Below, in pieces: positions 51,698-60,228 of a stretch of 64,000 nucleotides of DNA. Origin of the DNA: Herbaspirillum rhizosphaerae_A. GTDB lineage: Bacteria; Pseudomonadota; Gammaproteobacteria; Burkholderiales; Burkholderiaceae_D. How positions within the stretch are numbered: position 1 is the first letter of the stretch; each line of letters opens with the position of its first letter. The DNA lies in assembly GCF_046025915.1 (NCBI RefSeq), contig NZ_JAQQFR010000003.1, positions 62,001-126,000 of the forward strand. The letters are read 5' to 3'. A program made the position numbers and the translations under genes. Below the pieces are notes generated by a model. The model did no database searches. It saw only the letters and a list, made by a program, of their open reading frames with translations, and had not been told where the DNA came from.

Positions 51698-52004
51698 GAG
51701 ATCACGTTTGATGGTCTTTGGAAGTAACAGACGATTTCTCCTTGAGTCCGATAATATGCGCAGCGATTGATGGTATCAGCGAATAGGTTGTTCGTTTTCA
51801 GGTGGGGCGCTAAGAAACATATACTTTTATGTGTCAATTATGGCTGTCAGACTTCAGGGACGAAAGCGCTATCAGGTGTCACCCGTTAATTGTCACGGCT
51901 ATCATCAGTTCAAAAAAGGCAATACGGCTCTCGATTGGTCGCCTCGCAATTCTGAGTAAGGTAGCGACAAATTGTTTACAAAAAATTGCGCCTTTTATGG
52001 TGAG

Positions 52005-52862
52005 TCATTCATCGTGTTGGCGAATCATTTGATAATTACTTTCATGGCAGTCGGCGAGAATCGTCAGTAGCCGCTCGGTGAAATGCTCGGGTTTCTCGAG
52101 GCTTGGCAAGTGAGCGCATCCGTTCAGCATCTCAAGTTGGCTGTTCGGCAGCCTTGCTGCGAGTTGTTCACAACGTGATTTGATGTGCGGGATATCGAGG
52201 GTGCCGCACAGGATACGGACAGGAACCGTGATTTGGTCGAGCCGGTCCCAAACCGGCTCAGGTTCGATTGCACGGCCCAGTGACGGGGTCGCCAAAGCGA
52301 CCGCGTTCATGGACAGGAACAGTTCCCGAGCTTCTCCTCCGATACGTCCCTCCTTCGTAAGGGGGCCATCGAGCCAAAGTGCGGCTTGCAGTCGATTGAC
52401 CTTGTCGAGATCTCCGAACTTGCTGGCCGCTGCGGTGGCGTCCAGCAGACGTTGTACTGCCGAGATCGGCGTCGTAGCAGGAGCGCCACCGACGCCTGGG
52501 GCAACCAAAACCAGTGCCGCAATCCGCTTAGGGGCGGCGAGGGCGGCATCGATGGCGATGCCGCCACCGCGTGAGCAGCCAACCAGAATAGCCGCTTCTT
52601 CACTGTCAGCTAATTGATCCAACACGGCAAATAGATCGTCTGTCTGGCGATAGGGTTCGTCTACCATCCTGGTCTCACCGAATCCACGCCGGTCAAAAGC
52701 GATGACACGATAGCTGTCGGAGAGCGTGTCAAACTGATGACGCCACATTCGACGATCTGCGACGTTAGCATGCAGGAAAACGATCGGGCGGCCATTGCCG
52801 GCCCATTCAACCGCGATCTGTGCATTGCCACTGGCAACGATTTCTGTCTGAGGCTGCATCAA
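52005..52862 (-). CDS. Alpha/beta hydrolase
   Basis: 285 residues. VFLHANVADRRMW gives the oxyanion hole, VGCSRGGGIAID the nucleophile elbow (GCSRGG, Ser within GxSxG), and NGCAHLPSLEKPEHF the catalytic His. DFRRG-like FDRRGFGET is typical of the family. The closest look-alikes are 3-oxoadipate enol-lactonase-like or other small-ester hydrolases. Its ATG overlaps the stop of the upstream LysR gene by four bases, so it is expressed with the regulator and probably acts in the same pathway as the divergent amidase and oxidoreductase. Confidence 0.87.
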   Translation of the reverse strand: MMQPQTEIVASGNAQIAVEWAGNGRPIVFLHANVADRRMWRHQFDTLSDSYRVIAFDRRGFGETRMVDEPYRQTDDLFAVLDQLADSEEAAILVGCSRGGGIAIDAALAAPKRIAALVLVAPGVGGAPATTPISAVQRLLDATAAASKFGDLDKVNRLQAALWLDGPLTKEGRIGGEARELFLSMNAVALATPSLGRAIEPEPVWDRLDQITVPVRILCGTLDIPHIKSRCEQLAARLPNSQLEMLNGCAHLPSLEKPEHFTERLLTILADCHESNYQMIRQHDE

Positions 52863-53803
52863 CCGTTTCCTTCCAAAAGAGCGTTGTCAGTGCTCGCGCA
52901 CGTAGTCAATGTATTGAGAAAGGCGCGGGCTGCTTGCGGTAAGGTGCGTCCTGACAGGGACTGGATTTCCATTTGAAGCGTATTCATGTCACGGTCTCGG
53001 ATTGGCAGTGCGACGAGCTGGCCATTCTGGACCAGTTTTCGGATCGATAGTCCCACGGCAAAGGTCACTCCATCGCCTGCGAGGGCAAATCCCAATAAGG
53101 CGTTGATGGAGTCGCTACTCAGTGTGGCCTCCAGCAGCAAGTTCTTGCGACTGCAGCAGGCGTCAATCAGGCGGCGCATGGTAATGTTCTTTTTTGGCAG
53201 CGCGAGCGGATAGCCGGCCAGTTCTGATAGCACCACTTGCTTGCGTCCAGCTAAAGGATGATGCGGATGCATCACTGCCAGAATAGGAGCGCGTTGAGCA
53301 TATTCCACTTTGATATCACGGTCGGGCGCCATGGTAAAAGTCAGGCCGATATCGACCGAGCCTTCGCGGATTGCCTGCGCCACGTCGCCAGCGGCCCCGA
53401 CGGATAGCTCGAAGCGGATGCCGCTATGCTGCTTGCGGAAGTGCTCAATCGCTTCCGGCAGGAAGTCCAGGGCGAACCCTTCTGTACTGGCCAGTTTCAC
53501 TTCGCCGCGGCGCAAGCCCTTCAGGGCTAGCAACTCATTGCCGATACGCTCTGTTTCCAGTTGCGCCCGCAAGGCGTGGGCGGCCAGCAATTCCCCCGCA
53601 GCATTCGGTTTCATGCCGCGCGATATACGTTCGAACAAAGGGGTATCCAGCTCATCTTCCAGTCGGGAAATTTGACGACTGATGGCGGAAGAAGCCACAT
53701 TCAGCGTTAACGCCGCCTCAGTAATGGAACCGCGCCGAACTACTTCAAGGAAGTAACGCACAGCCGTTTCTTGGAGGACACGAGTATTTGTCATGAAGCA
53801 CAT
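52859..53803 (-). CDS. LysR family regulator of the amidase/oxidoreductase cluster
   Basis: 314 residues from ATG 53803; ATG 53794 is equally possible, as neither has a clear ribosome binding site. HTH: VRYFLEVVRRGSITEAALTLNVASSAISRQISRLEDELDTPLFERISRG. Effector domain from about 105. The 15-base palindrome at 53816-53830 lies directly before the start, so it probably controls its own gene as well as the divergent permease operon. Confidence 0.88.
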   Translation of the reverse strand: MCFMTNTRVLQETAVRYFLEVVRRGSITEAALTLNVASSAISRQISRLEDELDTPLFERISRGMKPNAAGELLAAHALRAQLETERIGNELLALKGLRRGEVKLASTEGFALDFLPEAIEHFRKQHSGIRFELSVGAAGDVAQAIREGSVDIGLTFTMAPDRDIKVEYAQRAPILAVMHPHHPLAGRKQVVLSELAGYPLALPKKNITMRRLIDACCSRKNLLLEATLSSDSINALLGFALAGDGVTFAVGLSIRKLVQNGQLVALPIRDRDMNTLQMEIQSLSGRTLPQAARAFLNTLTTCASTDNALLEGNG

Positions 53804-53815
53804 TTTAGGAGTGGT

Positions 53816-53830
53816 TTGCCGAATCGGCAA
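53816..53830. promoter_or_regulatory. TTGCCG-N3-CGGCAA palindrome, site 1
   Basis: Perfect 15-base palindrome around a central A, with T-N11-A inside. A further inverted pair, TGGTTTGCC (53812-53820) and GGCAAACCA (53857-53865), extends the region, giving repeated TTTGCC half-sites typical of LysR recognition and activation sites. Confidence 0.7.
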
Positions 53831-53974
53831 TCAGTTATTCGAAACTTTATTCTTGTGGCAAACCAACGCTGGTCTTAGGATCGACTACAACCGGCATCCC
53901 AATACGCTTGCGATCTTCTACGCAACGAAGTTACAGACGCCATAAAGTCAATTCCACCCGGAAGGAAGCTGAGC

Positions 53975-55207
53975 ATGAAGGTAGCAACAGGAACGGGAGC
54001 ATACAAATATGTGGTGCTGTCGCTGCTTTACCTGGGCTGGTGCGTGTCGTATGTCGACCGAGCCGCAATTACGTTTGCGGCGACTTATATTGCCAGCGAA
54101 TTTCAGCTAAAGCCTTCCGATCTGGGAATTTTGCTGAGTAGTTTTTTTCTTGGCTACTCTCTCTTGCAATTACCGGGAGGCTGGCTTGCGGACCGTTTCG
54201 GATCGCGGCCGGTGATCGTCATTTCGATTCTGATGTGGTCGGTATTTACCGCCTTCACCGGCCTGGCATGGTCGATCTCCAGCTTGGTCATCATCCGCTT
54301 CGTTTTCGGTCTTGGCGAAGGGGCGTTTCCGGCTGCCAGCGTTAAGGGCGTGGCAGAAACCTTCAATAAGGATGAGCGTCCCAAGATGTCATCGCTGCTG
54401 ATGTCATCCAACTACGTAGGCAGCATGCTGGCGCCGCTGATTATTGCTCCGATGATCATCCAATTTGGCTGGCGCAATGTGTTTCATTACATCGGCATCG
54501 CCGGCCTGGTGTTTGCGCTGCTGTATTGGTTTTTGGTGAAACCGATCAGGACAGTTAAGGGCAGTCCTATTGAAGAAATGGAAAAAAAGGCGATCAATAA
54601 AGAGGCTTTTCGCACCCTATTGAAAATGCCCCTGATGTGGCAGATCGTGGCGGTCTGGTTCGGGCTGAGCATCGTCAACAAGGGGTTGGACTCCTGGATG
54701 CCGACGTACCTGATGACACAGCGCGGCCTGAACCTGAAATCGGTTGGCTTGCTATTGCCCTTGCCCTATGTGCTTGCCGGCATCGCCACGGCCATTGGCG
54801 GCTGGGTGATGATACGGTTTTTCGATGGACGCGAACGCTATCTGTTGATCGGTAGCTCAATACTGACGGCGATCTTCGTTTATTGTATGTACACCTCTCA
54901 CAGTATCGCCGCGCTGATCACTTATCAGTGCATGGCGTACTTCTTTAAGTCCTTCGTGCTGGCAACTTGCATTGCGCTGCCGACCAAGATGTTGCCCGCG
55001 AACCTTATCGGCACCAGCATCGGAATGGTCAATCTGGGTGGCCAGTCAGCGGGTTTTATTTCTCCGCTAGTAATCGGTTTCCTGGTCAGTGCCTTTAGTA
55101 ATTATGACTACGCATTCAGCTTTCTGATTGCCGCAGCATGTTTCTCGGTGCTTGTCAGTCTCTTCATCCGCACGATGAAATCCTCTGCCTACGCACAGCA
55201 CGCGTGA
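53975..55207 (+). CDS. MFS permease, anion:cation symporter (ACS) family
   Basis: 410 residues, twelve helices, GGAAGG ten bases before ATG. YVVLSLLYLGWCVSYVDRAAITFAATYI is the ACS signature (DR in helix 1), and PGGWLADRFGSRPVIV is the loop 2-3 motif. ACS members import organic anions such as hexuronates, phthalate or tartrate. First gene of the operon with the amidase and FAD oxidoreductase, so it likely imports the substrate. Confidence 0.9.
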   Translation: MKVATGTGAYKYVVLSLLYLGWCVSYVDRAAITFAATYIASEFQLKPSDLGILLSSFFLGYSLLQLPGGWLADRFGSRPVIVISILMWSVFTAFTGLAWSISSLVIIRFVFGLGEGAFPAASVKGVAETFNKDERPKMSSLLMSSNYVGSMLAPLIIAPMIIQFGWRNVFHYIGIAGLVFALLYWFLVKPIRTVKGSPIEEMEKKAINKEAFRTLLKMPLMWQIVAVWFGLSIVNKGLDSWMPTYLMTQRGLNLKSVGLLLPLPYVLAGIATAIGGWVMIRFFDGRERYLLIGSSILTAIFVYCMYTSHSIAALITYQCMAYFFKSFVLATCIALPTKMLPANLIGTSIGMVNLGGQSAGFISPLVIGFLVSAFSNYDYAFSFLIAAACFSVLVSLFIRTMKSSAYAQHA

Positions 55208-55233
55208 GCCTGTCAGCCATCTCAAGGACCTTT

Positions 55234-56757
55234 ATGCCGGATCCCAACATCGTAGAAGAAAGTGCAGTCCGCCTGCGTACACTGATTGGTGCGAAGCAGC
55301 TTTCGCCGGTAGAATTATTGGACGCCTGCATCGCCCGTATAGAAGACCTCAATCCTCGTATCAACGCCGTCACGGCAACCTGCTTCGAGCGCGCCCGGCG
55401 TGAAGCTCGCCATGCAGAGCAGGCCGTAATGGAAAGCAGGCCATTGGGTCTGCTGCACGGCTTGCCGATCGGCATCAAGGATCTGGAAGAAACCGAAGGT
55501 TTGCTGACCACCTACGGATCGCCTATTTACCGCAACAATATTCCCGCGCGCGACAACGTGTTGGTGGCCCGTTTGCGCCGCGCGGGCGCCATTGTCGCCG
55601 GCAAGACGAATGTGCCTGAAATGGGGGCAGGCGCTAATAGTCGAAATACAGTCTGGGGAGCGACCGGCAATCCATTTAATCCGCTTCTCAATGCCGGTGG
55701 TTCATCGGGTGGCTCGGCAGCGGCACTGGCAATCGACCTGCTGCCACTTTGCAGCGGTTCCGATACCGGCGGGTCGTTGCGTATTCCGGCGGCCAAATGC
55801 GGTGTGGTAGGTTTTCGGCCCTCGCCAGGGCTGGTGCCGAGTGAGCGAAAACTGCTGGGCTGGACGCCTATCTCGGTCGTCGGCCCAATGGGACGCGACG
55901 TGGCAGACACCGTATTGCAACTGCGTGCAAGCGCCGGCATGGATATCACCGACCCCCTGAGTTACCCGTTGGGAGAGGATCCGTTTGCGACCTTGCCGGA
56001 TGTCGATCTGTCACAGCTGCGCATCGGCTATACCGAAGATTTCGGCATTTGCGAGGTTGATAACGACATCCGCCAAGTCTTTCGCAACAAAATCGCAGCC
56101 ATCAGCCCTCATGTGAAAGTATGTGAGGAGATGAGTGTGGAGATGGGTGAAGCCCATCGCTGCTTCGACGTGATCCGTGCAGAGAGTTTCTTTGCCGGCT
56201 TTGAGGCCGCCTATCGCCGTGACCCGTCGTCGTTGGGACCCAACACGCGCGCCAACTATGAATTGGGCGCTGCCATGACGTTGGCGGACAGCGCTTGGGC
56301 ACAAGGCGAACAAACGCGCATTTTCCGGCGCTTTCAAACGCTATTCACCAAGTTTGATCTGATCTTGTCGCCGACCACGCCCGTGTCGCCTTTTCCTTGG
56401 AGCGAACTGTATCTGAAACAGATCAATGGTGTAGCGCTGGAAAATTATTATCGCTGGCTGGCGTTGACCTACGTGGTGACGCTGGCGACCAATCCTTCGA
56501 TCTCTTTGCCGTGCGGCCTGGATCACAAGCAGATGCCATTCGGACTGCAGGTGACGGGAGCCTTCCGTGCCGATCGCCAACTACTTGGGTGTGCTGCGGC
56601 GCTGGAGCATTTATTCAACAGCACCAATGAACTCCGCAGGCCACGGCCGGACTTGCCGCAGCTCCGGCGTAGCAAAGTTGATTTGAAATCCATCGTCACG
56701 CATCCGCCACAGGAAGTGCATGGGAAAACGGACATGGCTGCCGCTCCAGCGGTCTGA
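55234..56757 (+). CDS. Amidase (amidase signature family)
   Basis: 507 residues from ATG 55234, with AAGGAC upstream and 26 bases after the permease stop. The Ser-cisSer-Lys triad is complete: Lys 82 (GIKDLEE), cis-Ser 157 and nucleophile Ser 181 (GSDTGGSLRIPA), with the usual 24 residues between the serines. It cleaves C-N bonds of amides. Neighbours suggest the product feeds the FAD oxidoreductase that follows. Confidence 0.92.
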   Translation: MPDPNIVEESAVRLRTLIGAKQLSPVELLDACIARIEDLNPRINAVTATCFERARREARHAEQAVMESRPLGLLHGLPIGIKDLEETEGLLTTYGSPIYRNNIPARDNVLVARLRRAGAIVAGKTNVPEMGAGANSRNTVWGATGNPFNPLLNAGGSSGGSAAALAIDLLPLCSGSDTGGSLRIPAAKCGVVGFRPSPGLVPSERKLLGWTPISVVGPMGRDVADTVLQLRASAGMDITDPLSYPLGEDPFATLPDVDLSQLRIGYTEDFGICEVDNDIRQVFRNKIAAISPHVKVCEEMSVEMGEAHRCFDVIRAESFFAGFEAAYRRDPSSLGPNTRANYELGAAMTLADSAWAQGEQTRIFRRFQTLFTKFDLILSPTTPVSPFPWSELYLKQINGVALENYYRWLALTYVVTLATNPSISLPCGLDHKQMPFGLQVTGAFRADRQLLGCAAALEHLFNSTNELRRPRPDLPQLRRSKVDLKSIVTHPPQEVHGKTDMAAAPAV

Positions 56758-56794
56758 AGGCGCGCAAGGTTGTGCCGAGAGGATATTAATTACT

Positions 56795-57952
56795 ATGCAA
56801 AATCACCATTCATCGTCTTCTGCTGCCGAGACATCAGTAGATTTTCTGATCGTCGGTGCCGGTATTGCCGGTGCCTCGATTGCGTACTGGCTGGCGCCGC
56901 ATGGCCGTGTCATCCTGCTGGAGCGGGAATCTCAGCCCGGGTATCACAGCACCGGACGGTCTGCTGCGGCCTATATGGAAAGTTACGGCCCACCGCAGGT
57001 AAGGGCGTTAACCTGTGCCAGCCGTGCATTTTTCGACCATCCACCAGTGGGATTCTCTGAACATCCGCTGCTGACGCCACGCGGCGCAATGTTTATCGCG
57101 CGACCCGATCAACTGGCGCAACTTGATGCCCATGAAGCGCTGGTACGTTCGGTATCGGACAAGGTGCAGCGGCTGAGCGCCGATGAGGCATGCCTGCTCG
57201 TTCCGGTCTTACGTCGCGAAGAGATCGGTGGCGCCGTATATGAAGCAGATGCCTCGGACATCGACGTTCACAGTTTGCACCAAGGCTTCCTGCGCGGCGC
57301 GCGGAACTCTGGTGCATGTGTAGTCTGCGACGCCGATGTGCAGGGGCTTGCCTACACAGAAGGTCGTTGGCAGGTGTCGACATCGCAAGAAAATTTCTAT
57401 GCACCGGTAGTGATCAATGCTGCCGGGGCATGGGCTGACGTCATCGGGAAAATGGCGGGTGCCTTGCCGATCGGGTTAGTGCCAAAACGCCGCTCGGCAT
57501 TTACTTTCGCTGTAGACAGCGCGTACCGCAGCGATGCATGGCCAATGTTCATGAGCGTCGATGAGTCGTTCTATATCAAGCCCGACGCTGGTTTGTTACT
57601 GGGCTCTCCAGCCAATGCGGATCCGGTCGAGCCACACGACGTACAGGCGGAGGAACTGGATATTGCGATCGCCATCGACCACATCCAGGCCGCTACCACG
57701 CTTTCTATCCGCCGACCCTCGCACGTCTGGGCAGGTTTGCGCTCTTTCGTCGAGGATGGCAGTTTTGTCGGTGGGTTCGATGACCGGCTGCCAGGTTTTT
57801 TCTGGGCGGCAGGGCAAGGCGGGTACGGTATCCAGTCCGCTCCCGCCGCTGGCGAAGCCTATGCGGCATTAGCCCGGGGCTTGCCTGTACCAGCGCATAT
57901 TGCAACATTCGGTGTCAAGGTTGAGGCATTGAGTTGCATTCGTCTTCGCTGA
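56795..57952 (+). CDS. FAD-dependent oxidoreductase (DAO family)
   Basis: 385 residues from ATG 56795, with GAGAGGA a little far upstream. Residues 16-40 hold the Rossmann motif FLIVGAGIAGASIAYWLA, then LERESQPGYHSTGRSAA, typical of D-amino-acid dehydrogenase/glycine-oxidase-like enzymes. GLRSFVEDGSFVGG and AAGQGGYGIQSAPAAGEA form the C-terminal FAD site. It should oxidise a C-N bond of an amino acid or amine. Third gene of the permease-amidase operon. Confidence 0.9.
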   Translation: MQNHHSSSSAAETSVDFLIVGAGIAGASIAYWLAPHGRVILLERESQPGYHSTGRSAAAYMESYGPPQVRALTCASRAFFDHPPVGFSEHPLLTPRGAMFIARPDQLAQLDAHEALVRSVSDKVQRLSADEACLLVPVLRREEIGGAVYEADASDIDVHSLHQGFLRGARNSGACVVCDADVQGLAYTEGRWQVSTSQENFYAPVVINAAGAWADVIGKMAGALPIGLVPKRRSAFTFAVDSAYRSDAWPMFMSVDESFYIKPDAGLLLGSPANADPVEPHDVQAEELDIAIAIDHIQAATTLSIRRPSHVWAGLRSFVEDGSFVGGFDDRLPGFFWAAGQGGYGIQSAPAAGEAYAALARGLPVPAHIATFGVKVEALSCIRLR

Positions 57953-57972
57953 GTTGACAAAGTGGCAGGTGC

Positions 57973-57989
57973 TTTGCCGATACGGCAAA
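57973..57989. promoter_or_regulatory. TTGCCG-N3-CGGCAA palindrome, site 2
   Basis: TTTGCCG-ATA-CGGCAAA, a 17-base palindrome, same core as site 1. It lies 21 bases after the oxidoreductase stop and 190 bases before the chemoreceptor start, suggesting the LysR protein also controls the chemoreceptor. Confidence 0.65.
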
Positions 57990-58171
57990 TATCCGTTCGC
58001 AATATTGATATGGTGAGCATGCGTAGACACTTCTAGAATCCAGCGTGATGCTGGAGTGCCTCTATCGTGACAGTCGGTGCCAGGCAGATAATCACCGGAT
58101 TTTCCGGGGCATGCTGGGGAAGCATGTCAAATATTTCATAGAACTGCAGACCGCTGCACGCAACGGTCTTA

Positions 58172-59728
58172 ATGACGGTACACCTCATGTTGAAAAATAT
58201 AAAAATTGGTCCGCGCTTAGGGGGCGGTTTCGCAGTCGTATTGATCTTTTCGATTCTGGTTGCTGGTATCGGTGTTTTGCGACTGAAAGCCGTGACGGAA
58301 GAGACTCGCTCCATGATGGACGAGCCGTTGCGCTCGGAGCGTCTGGTCTCCGAATGGAACACGCTGTTACTTAACGCCATTCAACGTACGACGTCGGTGG
58401 TTAAAAGCAAAGACCCTGAGTTGGACGCTTTTTTGTCAAAGGAAGCCGCCCAGTCCAGCAAGGCCTCTGCCGAGACCTTGGCGCAAGTAGAGAAACTGCT
58501 TTCGACGGACGAAGAGCGTCAGCTGTTCAAGAACATCAATGACTATCGCAAGAGGTTTCTGATCGTCAGGGACAGTATTTACAAGCTGAAGAAGGAGGGC
58601 AAGACAGATGAGATATCAGGTATTTTCGAGTCTGAATATCTTCCCGTCGCAAAAGGGACTCAAGACGCAATGCGCAAGCTACTCGACTTCGAGCGCGGCA
58701 GGATAGACACAATTGCGCAACATGTTGAAAATACGGCTGAAAACAGTCAAAAACTGATCCTCATTCTGGAAGGTGTCATTCTCCTCGCCGGCATCTTCTT
58801 CGCCATCGTGCTGACAAAGAGCATTACGCGCCCGATCGACATGGCATTGGCAATTTCCAAGCAAGTTTCTTCCGGCGACCTGACTTCGGAGGCGAAGGTT
58901 ACTCGCAAGGACGAAGTCGGAGAACTCGTCATGTCGCTGCAGAGGATGAGCGAACAACTGCACGTGATTGTTTCAAACGTGCGCAATGGCGCAGACAGTA
59001 TTGCCATCGCCTCGGGCGAGATTGCATCTGGAAACCTCGATCTTTCTTCCCGTACGGAAGAGCAGGCTGGTGCGCTTGAAGAAACTGCCGCATCCATCGA
59101 GCAATTGACGGCAAGCGTTGGCAAGAACGCCGAAAATTCTAGTAAGGCGCAGCAACTTGTGGCGTCTGCCGCCGAAGTTGTCGGCGAAGGCGGCGATGTC
59201 ATGGCCCAATTGATTCAAACGATGAATACGATCAACGATTCTTCCCGCAAGATCGTCGACATTATCAGCGTCATCGACAGCATTGCGTTTCAGACCAATA
59301 TCCTTGCACTCAATGCAGCGGTAGAAGCGGCCCGTGCGGGCGAGCAGGGTAGAGGGTTTGCTGTCGTGGCATCCGAAGTCCGCGGCCTGGCTCAGCGTTC
59401 CGCCACTGCCGCAAAGGAAATCAAGATACTCATCAATGAGTCGGTAGACAAAGTCGCCTCTGGCAGCAGGCTGGTGGAGCAGGCCGGCGCTACCATGAGC
59501 AAAGTGGTGGGAAGTGTGCAGAGCGCTAATACCCTTGTCAGGGAGATCAATTCAGCCAGCCAGCAACAAGCCGCCGGTATCAAGGAAGTCAATCAGGCGA
59601 TTGTACAGATGGACGGTGTGACACAACAAAATGCAGCGCTGGTTGAAGAGGCAGCAGCAGCAGCACATTCGCTGGAAGACCAGGCTAGGAATCTTAAGCA
59701 ACTTGTCACGATTTTCAAATTAAAGTGA
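58172..59728 (+). CDS. Methyl-accepting chemotaxis protein
   Basis: 518 residues. Helices at about 12-34 and 190-212 enclose a four-helix-bundle sensor of about 155 residues. A HAMP domain follows, then the cytoplasmic signalling hairpin with the conserved tip IAFQTNILALNAAVEAARAGEQGRGFAVVASEVR. No C-terminal NWxxF tether. ATG 58172 lacks a good ribosome binding site, and ATG 58187 (MLKNIKIGPR) is an alternative. Its promoter region contains palindrome site 2, so it may sense the substrate of the amidase operon. Confidence 0.92.
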   Translation: MTVHLMLKNIKIGPRLGGGFAVVLIFSILVAGIGVLRLKAVTEETRSMMDEPLRSERLVSEWNTLLLNAIQRTTSVVKSKDPELDAFLSKEAAQSSKASAETLAQVEKLLSTDEERQLFKNINDYRKRFLIVRDSIYKLKKEGKTDEISGIFESEYLPVAKGTQDAMRKLLDFERGRIDTIAQHVENTAENSQKLILILEGVILLAGIFFAIVLTKSITRPIDMALAISKQVSSGDLTSEAKVTRKDEVGELVMSLQRMSEQLHVIVSNVRNGADSIAIASGEIASGNLDLSSRTEEQAGALEETAASIEQLTASVGKNAENSSKAQQLVASAAEVVGEGGDVMAQLIQTMNTINDSSRKIVDIISVIDSIAFQTNILALNAAVEAARAGEQGRGFAVVASEVRGLAQRSATAAKEIKILINESVDKVASGSRLVEQAGATMSKVVGSVQSANTLVREINSASQQQAAGIKEVNQAIVQMDGVTQQNAALVEEAAAAAHSLEDQARNLKQLVTIFKLK

Positions 59729-60228
59729 GTAACGCGCCGACTGCAAGCACAAATGAAGGCTGATATCAGCTCAAATGTTTGCATAGAGTTGCGTAGATTG
59801 AAGAATCAATAAGATGAAGTTTAGCGAGTTTATCCGTTTCTACTATGTATACCGTCGCTGTGGGAATTCGATGTACATATCGATTCAACTGGCACGACGT
59901 CGTATCTTTGGTGGAATTGTCTAAAGTGCTGCGAGGCCCCTTATCTGCTCGGCTGCTCGGCTGCTCTACGGCGACGTGACTACCGACGAATGATATCGAA
60001 TGATGCGATGTCGATTATTCTGATCCGTTACTCGATATGTTAATTGGAATTGTGTCCCTTCGATGTGAAGGCACATTCAGGTGCGACCAAATCTCAATCC
60101 GCAAACTAAACGAAAAATTATCTCAATCCCAAATATTGGTAAGCCGCTATTCAGTAGTTTCACGCGAGGTTGTTGGCTCTATCTATTTCTGAAACATCCT
60201 AACGTAACGTATCGTCGAGGAGAGGGAA
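59729..60228. other. Intergenic region, 500 bp
   Basis: AT-rich and without a supported gene. CTGCTCGG is repeated in tandem at 59945-59966 (two full copies and a partial third). Repeated CGAATGAT occurs near 59987-60005. It contains the second chemoreceptor's promoter. Confidence 0.45.

Noticed and set aside
59889..59905. TGGCACG resembling a sigma-54 -24 element
   Set aside because: The -12 GC is missing at the required ten-base spacing.
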